This document shows, one piece after another, positions 10,829-20,309 of a stretch of DNA of 21,984 nt. The stretch covers positions 1 to 21,984 of the forward strand of contig JAOXYB010093605.1 in NCBI GenBank assembly GCA_028565635.1, read 5' to 3'. The notes beneath the pieces are model-generated. The model worked only from the letters and a program-made list of their open reading frames with translations, ran no database searches and was not told the DNA's origin. The translations under genes and the position numbers were made by a program. Within the stretch, counting starts at the first letter, position 1, and every line of letters begins with the position of its first letter. The stretch comes from Phoronis ovalis (taxonomy: Eukaryota; Phoronida; Phoronidae).

Positions 10829-10834
10829 TTTATT
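10829..10834 (-). promoter_or_regulatory. Poly(A) signal of the minus-strand gene
   Basis: AATAAA on the minus strand lies 30 bases beyond the stop codon at 10864-10866 and is followed by a T-rich tract ending in TTTTGTT. The spacing suggests a very short 3' UTR. It supports the terminal exon call, although the hexamer can occur by chance in AT-rich DNA. Confidence 0.5.
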
Positions 10835-10863
10835 AAATCAGTGACCAGACACATTTTTAAAAA

Positions 10864-11823
10864 TTATGTTCTATTAATGTTAATAGATACTAGGTAACTT
10901 TCAAAACGGTAAGTCTGCACAGGATCTTTGGAGAAGAAAAGAGGATATCCTCAGATTGGATACAGGTCATAAATGGGCATGTCTGATTTCTGGCCAATAT
11001 CTCAGAAATGACATGGTTGTGGATATATCAAATATAATCGGTTTAAAGAGCCAAATAATAACACTGCCGACATGATGAAAATTTGTGTCTAGGTTTTTGC
11101 TCCAGATGGCAGCTGAAATTGTGTACTATAACACCACAGAGCAGGGAAGTATACAATTATGGATGAGACATACAGCAGCATTAAAATTTAATCTATTTTT
11201 AATCTATGGTAAAATGCATTTTGTAATTTTCAGCATGTTCTATAGTATTAGGTACAATTAACTTTCAAGATACAATTCACACAGCAACATGGGTTTCAAT
11301 TACTAGTCCAGACTTCCTTTTAAAAGTCTTGACACTATAATCAAATTGCAGCTTAAACTAATAGGCATAACAATGGACTAAGCAGGCAGGGAGGGTCAAT
11401 TACACATTCTGTCCTGCCAGAGTTTATTTATAGTCTGCTAAAAAGAGAAAAGCAAGCTCCCCAGCGATACCTATATTCAGAATGAGTCATCTTGATAGAA
11501 TATAAGTGGTAGGTGATGATGGATCACACAGAGGAAAGGGTTATCTCATTTGGCAATAGTTTAATGATGTAATTATTTCGCTCTAGTTAAACTGAAGGAA
11601 TATAATATATTATAACAAAAATTAACTACAATTTAGCCCAGATTTAGTTGAAAAGGTACAGAACACTAACCAATGGATTTATTCAGACTGGTTGAAACAT
11701 ACCTCTAAATTTTCCTGGTTTCCCATGATGTAACTTCTTTGTCTGATCTTTTCTAAGATAAACAAGCGACAACTGACCAACAAGCATCAAAACTGAAACT
11801 ATAGTATTCTGAGTCTGTACTGC
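10864..11823 (-). CDS. Last two exons of a spliced gene, function unknown
   Basis: Family not recognised. The internal exon spans 11703-11823: a strong acceptor (TTTTATTCTCTTTCAG) precedes it and a donor AGAG|GTATGT follows. It encodes 40 residues starting AVQTQNTIVSVLMLVGQLSL and ending HHGKPGKFR, in phase 0 at entry and phase 1 at exit. About 17 hydrophobic residues suggest one membrane span followed by a basic tail. The terminal exon spans 10864-10925, behind a long pyrimidine tract. It joins in phase (G+AT gives Asp) and adds PVQTYRFESYLVSININRT and a TAA. The intron is 777 bases. An alternative CAG acceptor 9 bases further in would give the much shorter ending DLPF. The 5' exons were not found; the gene must continue to the right through or beyond repeat block C. 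An ATG at 11890-11892 is in frame but lies in intron-like sequence. Confidence 0.5.
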
Positions 11824-12424
11824 CTGAAAGAGAATAAAATTTACAGCATGATTAATTTTACGATTTTTGACAGCTATAATGATAAGATTCATACTTTTAA
11901 TGAAAGCTAGAAATTATTCCTAAAAAGCAAAAAATATTACTCATAAATGCTACTCAAATGTGAATTGGATTTAATTGGTACATCACCTAGAACCATAGGA
12001 AAATATACCAAACAGAAAGTGACACTTGGTAAACAAGGCTAGGATATGAGAATCATCATAGTAATTAAGCTGCTTAAATTAACCATTTGGGCCAAAGTAA
12101 TTGCATATTATGAATCTGAATCGTATCTGTTTTAGAAATACAGTTTCATTTAATAAAACAAGATTCCTTTCTTGAAATTAATGTCAACAGTTCAAACAAT
12201 ACAGTTATCCCTATTACAAACCTCAAGTTCATGAATACAGCTGGAATGGATTTATTTATTATAACAAAATAAACTCATATTTTGTTTTCATAGTATATGT
12301 GTAGTAATCAAATTTATATCATTGTTCATCACATTAAATATGCAAAAAAATGTTAATTTTTGGTTTCATTGCCTTCTAAGTACAACTATTTGTAACATTT
12401 GTAAATTCACTTTTGAATAAACTA
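11824..12424. other. Probable intron sequence, no exon seen
   Basis: This AT-rich stretch lies upstream of the internal exon of the minus-strand gene. One minus-strand frame, about 11988-12075, is open up to a CTAG|GTGATG donor-like site, but its exit phase does not fit the next exon. It is not called. Confidence 0.4.
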
Positions 12425-14560
12425 ATCAGTGCTGTGTCGTTCTGGTAAGCGGCGCAACCTGACGTGCCCTCTTGGGAACAAACATGGCCACCAGTCAGCC
12501 ATCTTGGAAGTGACCTGGGTCAAAATTACAAATGACCTCAGGAACAAACATGGCTGCCATGCAGTCAGCCATTTTGGAAGTTAGTTGAGTCAAAATTATA
12601 CCTGCCATGCACTTTGACATATACTGCCTGTATCAAATAAGAAGCTGATAACATAAAAATTGTAGTTGTTATTGCGACATACAGTTTACAGAACAAACAT
12701 GGCCATCAGTCTGCCATATTAGAAGTAATCTGGATCAAAATTATACCTGATTTGCACTTTGACCTGTACTTACACTGTATCAAATATGACTGGATAAAAA
12801 CTGAAGGAATACCTGAAACGCAAAGAAAGTGTTATACACAATGAAATAAGTTGGATTCAGATTGGCATTTGACCCAGTTTTCAAGGTCATTCTAAAATGT
12901 CACCAAGCCTGTTATGCCCACAAACGTATGGCCTTTGTGAATCCACCTTCGAATCATCTAGTTAACGCTTTGTCTTTATAGTATGTGACACAACGTAACA
13001 TGCCTTCTCTGGAACAAGCATGGCCACAAGTCAGCCATCTTGGAAGTTATCTGGATCAAGAATTTACTAGACCTGTATATAGACCTGTATTTCCCTGTAT
13101 CAAATACAAAGCTGATCGGATAAAAACTTAAGTAGTTATTGCAACACAAACAGTGTTACGCTCAACGAAAAATGTTGCAGATTAAAATTGCCATTTGACA
13201 CACTTCTCAAGGTCATTCTAACAGGCCAACTAACCTATTATGCCCTTTGTGAATCCACCTTCGAATCATCCAGTCGATGCTGCATCTTTCCCGCAACTCA
13301 TGCAAAGTATTGTGCCCTCTCGGGAGCAAATATGGCCACCAGTCGGCTATATTGGAAATTTACCATACCTGTATATTGACCTGTATTTTCCCTGTATCAA
13401 ATATGAAGCTGATCACATAAAAACTGAAGCAGCTGTTGCAAGACCAAGTAAGTGTTATGCACAAAGAATGTCGAAGATTCGGATTGTCATTTGACCCACT
13501 TCTCATGGTCACTTTAAATGTCACCTAGCCTTTTATGCCCATCAAGCTATGGCCTTCATGTATTTACCTTCGAATCATCTGGTTAATGCTTTGTCTTCAT
13601 GGTATGTGGCGCAATTTATCGTGCCCTCTCGGGAACAAACGTGGCCATGCACCAGTCGACCATCTTGAAAGTGATGCAAGTCAAAAATTTACCAGACCTG
13701 TCCTTTGACCTGTATTTTCCCTGGATCAAATATGATGCTGATTCGATAAATACTCAAGTAGTTATTGCGAGACAAAGGAAGTGTTATGCACAACAAAAAA
13801 TGACAAAGATTCAGATCCGTGTTTGACCCTATTTCCAAGGGCCTTCTTTGAAACATCCAGTTAATGTTTTGTCTTTCTCACAACTCACGCAAAGTTATGT
13901 GCCCTCTCAGGAACAAACACGGCCATCAGTCGGCCATATTGGAAGTAATCCAGGTTACATTTATATCCGGCTTCCGGCACTTTGAACTATACTTACCTTG
14001 TATTAAATATGAACCTGGTAAAATAAAAACTGAAGCTGTTATTGCGACGTACAATTTCAAGAACAAACATGGCTATCAGTCGGCCATATTGGAATTGACC
14101 TTGGTCAAAATTATACCTACCTGCACTTTGTACCAAATATAAAGCTGATCAGATAAAATCTGAACCACTTATTGCAAGACGAAGAAACTTTTACACACAA
14201 GAGAAATGTCCATGACTAAAATTGCCATTTGACCCACTTTTCAAGGTCATTCTAATATGTCATCTAGCCTATTATTCCCACCAGCTTATGGCCTTCGAAT
14301 CGTCCAGTTGATGTCTTCCTTCTTTCCTGCAACTCACACAAAGTAACATACCCTCTTGGGAAGCAAAAATGGTCGCCAGTCAGCAATATTGGAAGTAATC
14401 ACTATCAAAATTATGACATTCAACATTTATTTACCCTGTACTCAATAACAAGCTGATCGGGTAAAAATTAAAGCTGTTATCAAAAGAAAAAGGAAGTGTT
14501 GTGGACGACAACGACGCATAGCCTACGACTATATGCCCATGCACCATGTGCGATGGGCAT
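12425..14560. repeat. Modular repeat family, block C (best preserved array)
   Basis: The array alternates two modules. Module 1 (about 150-170 bases) begins GAACAAACATGGCCACC, continues through GTCAGCCATCTTGGAAGT, CAAAATTATACCTGACCTG and CTGTATCAAATATGAAGCTG, and ends near GCTGTTATTGCGA. Module 2 (about 150 bases) begins near AAGTGTTATGCACAATG, includes CATTTGACCCACTTTTCAAG followed by GTCATTCT, and ends GTGCCCTCTCGGG. Module-1 starts lie near 12475, 12541, 12692, 13012, 13322, 13632, 13910, 14061 and 14360. The usual 1+2 period is about 280-320 bases, but some module-1 copies are followed directly by another. Short ORFs encoding similar peptides in this block follow from the repeat homology and are each broken by stops. 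The right end is a hairpin. Confidence 0.85.
14533..14560. repeat. Terminal hairpin of repeat block C
   Basis: ATGCCCATGCAC (14533-14544), loop CAT, then GTGC-G-ATGGGCAT (14548-14560) make a 12-bp stem with one bulged G. It closes the array, after a GACGACAACGACG tract. A similar hairpin is in block A. A hairpin at an element end recalls Helitron-type 3' ends, but no CTRR terminus follows within the next dozen bases. Confidence 0.7.
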
Positions 14561-14595
14561 AATAAATTACAAAATATAAGCAAGCTCTGAAACTC

Positions 14596-15210
14596 AGGGT
14601 GTAGATGCCCAACTGTTATAATTTATATTTACAATTAAGAAGAATAAATTTATTACATTGATGATAGCTTTACATTTATTCTACCAAAATAAACACCTTA
14701 CCATCCTTGAGTAGAAGCCCAATTTCAGAGATCTTTATTTAACAAATTTCTAAGAGCTTTATTTATCAAAATACAAACACTTCCTCAAATACAAGTACCT
14801 ATGAATTCTTGCAAATAATGACCCATACTGATTTATCTATGGAAAAACCCATGAAATGTATTATTCTGCCAAACTGTAAAAACATACAAGCCTCCTCATA
14901 AACATAACCTCAACTTTAATTAAAGTTCCTTATTAATCCAAGAGAACATCAAAATATGCAATATAACTGTACCATATAAACCTTAACATAATACCTTTAA
15001 AATTAATTTTTATCCACAAAGAAAAGCAGCCTGACATTATATTCTCCAAAAAAAACATCTTACAATTTCTTGAGTAGAATCCATGGCAGAATCCCAATTT
15101 TACAGATCTTTATTTAACAAAATATAAGCAGTTCCTCATTTATGAGGATCTAAGCATAAAACTTACCTCAAAAAGATATCCAAATGTTAGATTCCATGTA
15201 ATTCCAGACA
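14596..15210. repeat. Local degenerate duplications
   Basis: A segment with TTGAGTAGAAGCCCAATTT and AGATCTTTATTTAACAAA occurs at about 14697-14795 and again at about 15058-15152, 361-375 bases apart, sharing a perfect 18-base core (14729-14746 and 15104-15121). A third partial copy begins near 14596. On the minus strand each copy has a GTAAG donor-like site at its end. A strong donor GAG|GTAAGTTTT also lies at 15166/15165. The segments could be old exon-bearing duplications or a dispersed repeat. Confidence 0.5.
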
Positions 15211-17005
15211 ATTACTATAGTTCAAGGTTTAAAATATTGTATTCCTTCATATTGAGACTTATCCTTTAACTGACAAGCTAATTTAACTTAACTTTTATAG
15301 AGAATGCTCAAAATGCTGAGTCGACACTTGTGACTCATCAAATTATTAGCAAATTCTTTTAAATAAGACACTTATAAATACAAACTATAAATAAAGAGAT
15401 TTCACAACAGGTTGAAATAAGATTCTACAAATCTTAACAACAATTACTGACACATATCATACAAATACTTATTTTGCATTGTCTAGCCGTGGACATTCCA
15501 GGCGCGATACACTTCAAAAGATTTACGTAAATTGATGTATACTTTTAAACCTTATATACCTTAAACTAAATATCGACGTTCATTACACACACTCACAATA
15601 TTTACGAATAAAAAACAATGCTAACATTAATGAAATAATGATACTTTTATCAAAATATCGTTAATGGCCTATTTCTTCTAAAATGCAAGTCACAATTTAA
15701 AAATCACATTACTGTTATTTACTTTTTGATTTTATCTTCTTATTTCCCATAGTTTCTTACTCCTTGAACAATTATTATTAGCTACAAAAGCAAAAAATTC
15801 TTTGTTTATATAACCACGCCAAGGGCTGTAACAAAGCTACATATCCTATAAGGATAAGCCGCAAAAAATCATACAAGTCAGTTTAACTATACGAATCATA
15901 TAGTCAATAAATGTAGTAGATGCGGTTCACTCGTTATCTTGCAGCTCTATGGAAAATAGCTAGCTATAATAGTGGGTTTTGCAGTAGTTATCTATCCCAC
16001 TGCTGCTGATAAGTTTCATCATTATGAGTTGCACTGATATATTTTTTGTATATTTTAAAAGATTTTAAGGTTTAATTCTGTAATATCTATCACTATAGGC
16101 AGCGCCTAATTGCCTATATGGTATTGCAATTTTCCCATCCACTTCTATGGTAATTTCTAGTAACTTAAATCATTATAAAAATTTCCCAAACATTGCGCGA
16201 AGAAAACGACCTGTAAGAAACTGCTTATTATTATGTATCCTACTTCTAGTAAATTTTTGTTTAGGCAAGACCACCAATTTTTTCCTATTCCACTTTGTTG
16301 ACTACCCATAGCTTTGCCCAGCTAGCTCAAAATAGTTCTATCAAATTTTGCTACACTTTACTTTAAAAACACAATAGTACGTACTTTCAATTTCTTGCAC
16401 AATGATTCGCTTTCAAACAAAAACAACCACAAAAAGGAGGAAAAAAGAACAGCATAAATTTAACATGTTTGCCTTTCTTTCAGCATAGCCTGTACGTTAT
16501 ATCATGCGTGACCTTATGTCTTATGGGGCTTTTCGGCTATGTGTCCATTGCCTAAAATGATCATATATTGATTATCCATCACTGTGCCAATTTTAGTGCT
16601 TTACCAAGTCTGATTTTTTAACAAATTCACTGGACATACGAGGAAACTAAAATGGTAAAAGCCGTCATTTAAAATTACAAATGTTAGCTTGTTAAATGAA
16701 AGAAAATCTACTTTAAAACAACATGTAGACTGATATCAGTCATTAGAAACATCAACTGGATTTTATAATTAATTGTACAGGTAATACTAATGCACAATAA
16801 ACTGAGCAGTTTCTACAGTATTTTAATATAAACCTGTTGCTAGCGTTTAAGAATACACTAACATGTTTTGGTGTATATTTATGTGTAATATGTCTCTGCA
16901 TTTATAGCTTAGAGCCAATTTTTTTTTTCATTTAAATTCCAAACAAATTAAGTAAGCTAGACAAGTTAATTGTTTTATTGTTTAAATTTAAAGAAAAACA
17001 AGCTT
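15211..17005. other. AT-rich stretch with no firm gene
   Basis: Visible structures are TGAGTC (15318-15323) and GACTCA (15331-15336) as an AP-1-like inverted pair, TATCC/GGATA around TATAA near 15842-15856, and a TAGCTAGCTATAATA motif (about 15958-15972) also found near 6407. A weak two-exon plus-strand candidate (16099-16149 or 16212, then 16484-16555) is described under findings. Confidence 0.4.
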
Positions 17006-17009
17006 TTTG

Positions 17010-17494
17010 GGGATCATCTCAAAAGTTATCGCAATGACTGCAAACACAGTGTTTCGTATAGGGTGCAGAGGGGTTAAAATCACCCTACGTTTATGGTTTA
17101 GTGAAATGAAAAAATCATGCCTAGTATATATACAATACGACACCCCCTTTGGAACAGAAACCATTTTTTCTTTTGTTTACGGCACTTATTCTGGGCATAT
17201 TGTTACAATAAGAGTGGAAATGCATTATATTTTTTTTTTTTGCTTGTCACATTTTTTCTGGCAGCGCGGAGATGTTTCAGCGACCTTTTTCGATTACTGA
17301 ACTGATATTTTTCTCTTGCACCTGCCTTTTGACGGCCCTGATTTCGCTCTTGAAATTGGTTGTCAGTTTTTACACCTGCGTGACGCCCACATCTCACTAA
17401 CCCCCATACGTTTAACCAAGGGGGGTGGGGGGGGTAATTCTTATATGAAACACTATACGTTTGCCGTCATTGCGATAACTTTTGAGATGATCCC
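17010..17494. mobile_element. MITE-like element with about 52-bp terminal inverted repeats
   Basis: The left terminus GGGATCATCTCAAAAGTTAT (from 17010) matches the reverse complement of the right terminus (ending 17494) perfectly for 29 bases. The match continues imperfectly to about 52 bases through GCAAAC and AGTGTTTC. The 485-base interior has no transposase; the 97-codon frame starting within the left repeat and the overlapping frames are artefacts of this element. A G-rich run (six G, T, eight G) lies near 17419-17433. No clear target-site duplication was found, so the superfamily is undetermined. Confidence 0.82.
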
Positions 17495-18640
17495 TTAGTC
17501 ACTTTGTTGAATTATAAGATATTTATTTCAATTATCTATAATAATAGAACAGACTAATGTTAGCCTAAACAACATGGTGATTATTATGATAAAAACTGTC
17601 TAGTTTCTTCACCTTAAAGCACCAAGTACCTTAATGCCCCTTCGAAACAGTTTGAGTTGTACCGTCTGCATTTAAAAATTATGCTTTATGTATTTAAGTG
17701 CCATGTTACCAAACAAAATAAACTAGTCTGTTTTCTATATTCCTTACTGTTTTTGTAGTGTAAAACAATAATATGCCTTTTTATTTTCTATATTTGTTAT
17801 TGTCTTATCACTAAGAACACAAGATGGTTTAATTTCCTACAGGGGTATAATTTAATATCTGTATTATATAGTATAAGTATTATAATACCCTCTGTTTTCT
17901 GTATTCTTATGACTAAAATATCATAAAATTTCCAACAGGGGTATAACTTTACTATTAGTTCATTCACACCTAGAATATACTTGAGCAAGATACATATACA
18001 GCCAAAGTAAAAAATTATTGTAATAAAATTATCCTAACAAAACATGATATCTGAACATATCTCATCATACAAACTTGCAATGTGTTTGGATTTAATATTT
18101 AATGGGTAGACTTGCTCGCGTCAACAGGTATTTAAAAAAAAATGCCTCAATATCTTTTAATTAATAAGATGTGATTCTTTATAAGATGTGTCTATATTAC
18201 CAGTAATTTCCCCGCTAAAATTCTGTCTTTTTTACTGGACTATTGACTATCCAATACATGTGGGTACTCTATGCATGGCCAACCACATTCTGAATGGGGA
18301 TATGCGGTAAGGAGGTAAATTAATAAAGAAAGCATTTTTTCTCTTTTTTCACTAGAACATTGTTTTATTTGCAACAGAAGTACATCGCAGTAATCAAAAT
18401 AATAAAAAAATATAACTAATGATAAAAAAAGAAATTCCAGAAGGACTTGAGCAAGTCTAGTATTTGTGTCAGGATTCCATTTGTGAGCATTGATGTTTTC
18501 TTGCTATAATTGTTTACTAATATTGCAAAGTGAGGACTATTCTCCACAGCTGGACTAGGTATAAGTGGTGTCGTTATACAGCAGTATGCATAAAAAACCC
18601 TCCGGTCCAGAAGACTCGATCCTCACTAGGTTAGGAGCAA
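17495..18640. other. AT-rich stretch with a small duplicated hairpin segment
   Basis: No exon is supported. A segment TTTCCWACAGGGGTATAA occurs at about 17833-17850 and 17928-17945. The first copy also forms an imperfect inverted repeat with ATTATAATACCCTCT near 17879-17893. The minus-strand 63-codon frame at 17797-17988 merely reflects this duplication (its peptide repeats KLYPC). Confidence 0.45.
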
Positions 18641-18656
18641 TGTCATCAGATTGATG

Positions 18657-18715
18657 TAGAACTCTTCTGGAAGAGTTTACTAGAAAGGCCTTCTGAAGGG
18701 TCTAGTTCTTAGCAG
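18657..18715. repeat. Two adjacent hairpins
   Basis: AACTCTTC/GAAGAGTT forms a perfect 8-bp stem with a 2-base centre (around 18659-18676). It is followed at once by CTAGA..CCTTC/GAAGG..TCTAG (around 18680-18705), an imperfect stem. The first also contains a TTCTGGAA unit like half of a heat-shock element. The role is unknown. Confidence 0.5.
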
Positions 18716-18973
18716 ACTTTACTCGATCATTACAGCTGGTACTATTTAAGAATCCTGAGCTCTATGTATATCTGCACCCTTGTAGGATAATTAGTTTGTT
18801 AATTTTACTTAAGTTTTATCATACTGCTTTATTAAATATTAAGTGTTAAAATAAATTATAATAAAAGCACACAACACAGGTTTCTCTAATTAGTAATCTG
18901 ATTATACATGTGCAGCTGTCAGTGCTATATTTGCCTTGGCCATTTTTGTTTTGTGCAAAAGCACTATATCCAC

Positions 18974-19108
18974 GCAGAGATAAACTTTTGAACTTAATGC
19001 TGATATCAAATTGACGTCATTTGACACAAAATCGAGTACGCAAGCAGAAATAAACTTTTGAACTCAATGCTGATATCAAATTGATGTCATTTGACACAAA
19101 ATCGAGTA
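18974..19108. repeat. Recent tandem duplication of a 70-base unit
   Basis: Copies at 18974-19038 and 19044-19108 match at 62 of 65 positions, with a 5-base spacer. Copy one carries the palindrome TGACGTCA (19012-19019), a perfect cAMP-response-element site. Copy two has TGATGTCA (19082-19089), a C-to-T change at the CpG. The short, near-identical pair indicates a young duplication. Confidence 0.85.
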
Positions 19109-20159
19109 GATCTCGAACAACATAAAAGTACACACGATCCCATTTCTAATCTCAGTTGCAGATAAACTACCCTACACATATATAACAGAAGCATCATAAC
19201 GTGTCTGTCATCTAGTTCGACTTGAGCATAGAAGACATCTGTTCAAACGATTTTGTATATAATACAAATGAGATTCAGATGCCTACTGAACAACAGAACA
19301 CAGGTAAACTACAATTATAATACAAACAGCATAGCCTGAAGGCCAGGATCCAGATGAAAATATCTATAACACTCTCAGCTATTTCTTGCAGAACTACTTT
19401 TTGTAAAAATGTTATTCATGTAACCTATATAAAAAGATACAAGTATAAATACAAGTATTGAAGATTTTTTGAAATTAATTTTTCTAAATATGCACTTTTC
19501 CTAACCACACCGAATTATTACAGTTAACTTTATAAGCCGGGTTTGTAGCTTACCGTTCATATTGTATTTATATATAATGAATAACGTATACCAGAGGGTC
19601 AACTGTTTCATATTGTCCCAACAGTCATCGTTACTGTTTAATTATTTACTTATATCGTATAGTACATACCAACTTATTTAATTATACTTTTAGATACATA
19701 TTCTGTACATATTTACGTAGTTTAAATTAGTTTCTATTTATATTTTACGTATACGAAACTGTGATAACACAAGACAACAATATATTAATTACTTTGTGAT
19801 AACTAAAGCTATACTGATTTTTAATTATAGAGAAGAAAGCATATCCCACTGGACCAGCTATGCATGATATGACTCTATAGCCTGTGTAGAATACCTAAAA
19901 GAAGCCCACAATAGTTTTTCGTAGTTGAGTCAAAACAACTTCTGCTCCCCAGATGATAGTCAGCATCTCATTTTGCTACTCGGGACTCTTTAAATGTGAA
20001 AAACGCAATAAACAGAATTAATTATTTATAAAAATTGAACAAAAATTGAGATCAATTCTGTGTGTGAACATCTATAGTCATAATGGCGAATGTTAAATTA
20101 TCACTGTTAATGCTTGAAAATAAAAATGATTTCAAACTACCATCTTTCTCCTTTTAAAA
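19109..20159. other. AT-rich stretch without identified genes
   Basis: A TTTCTTGCAG acceptor-like site near 19391 is followed immediately by stops in useful frames. A TTGTAT/ATACAA inverted pair lies near 19252. Nothing else stands out. Confidence 0.4.
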
Positions 20160-20309
20160 ATGGATGAAAATGAAGCCTCTTTACAGTGCGAAAACATGCT
20201 AGATACGTTATCTATGTATCCGTATTTAATACCGTACGCGCATAAATGGAGAATTTGTGATACGGTTAACGCTCCACATTTTTCTATCAAGTACCCCCTA
20301 TGGTTATAA
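20160..20309 (+). CDS. Candidate small ORF or exon (49 residues), unknown
   Basis: The ORF starts at AAAAATGG and runs 50 codons including the TAA stop. It encodes MDENEASLQCENMLDTLSMY followed by a less acidic half that includes HKWRICDTVNAP. It is not recognised. Base composition is unlike the surroundings, with several CpG dinucleotides (around ACGTTA, TCCGTA, GTACGCGC, ATACGG, AACGCT). An AATAAA lies at 20362-20367, about 53 bases after the stop. An internal acceptor-like site (CCTCTTTACAG at 20187) would allow the same frame to be a terminal exon instead. The minus strand also has a short ATG frame here, so strand is uncertain. Confidence 0.25.
   Translation: MDENEASLQCENMLDTLSMYPYLIPYAHKWRICDTVNAPHFSIKYPLWL

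Noticed and set aside
12950-12965. TTCGAATC resembling a tRNA B-box, repeated in block C
   Set aside because: No matching A-box or cloverleaf could be found, so neither a tRNA nor a tRNA-derived SINE is supported.
13188-14142. Four overlapping or successive ORFs of 63-92 codons with similar peptides (for example DLYFPCIKYEADHIKTEA)
   Set aside because: They are frames through the modular repeat; the similarity follows from DNA homology, each copy is cut by stops, and copies fall in different frames.
12425-14560. CRISPR-like array
   Set aside because: Units are 280-320 bases, diverged and modular in a eukaryotic context, without short identical repeats and unique spacers.
15753-15793. 21-base minus-strand micro-exon (acceptor TTTTGTAG, donor GGA|GTAAGA) in phase with the minus-strand gene
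   Set aside because: It is too short to support without transcripts, and such signal pairs arise readily in AT-rich DNA.
17007-17498. Several 60-97 codon ORFs on both strands
   Set aside because: They lie inside the terminal-inverted-repeat element, begin within its termini and show no transposase features.
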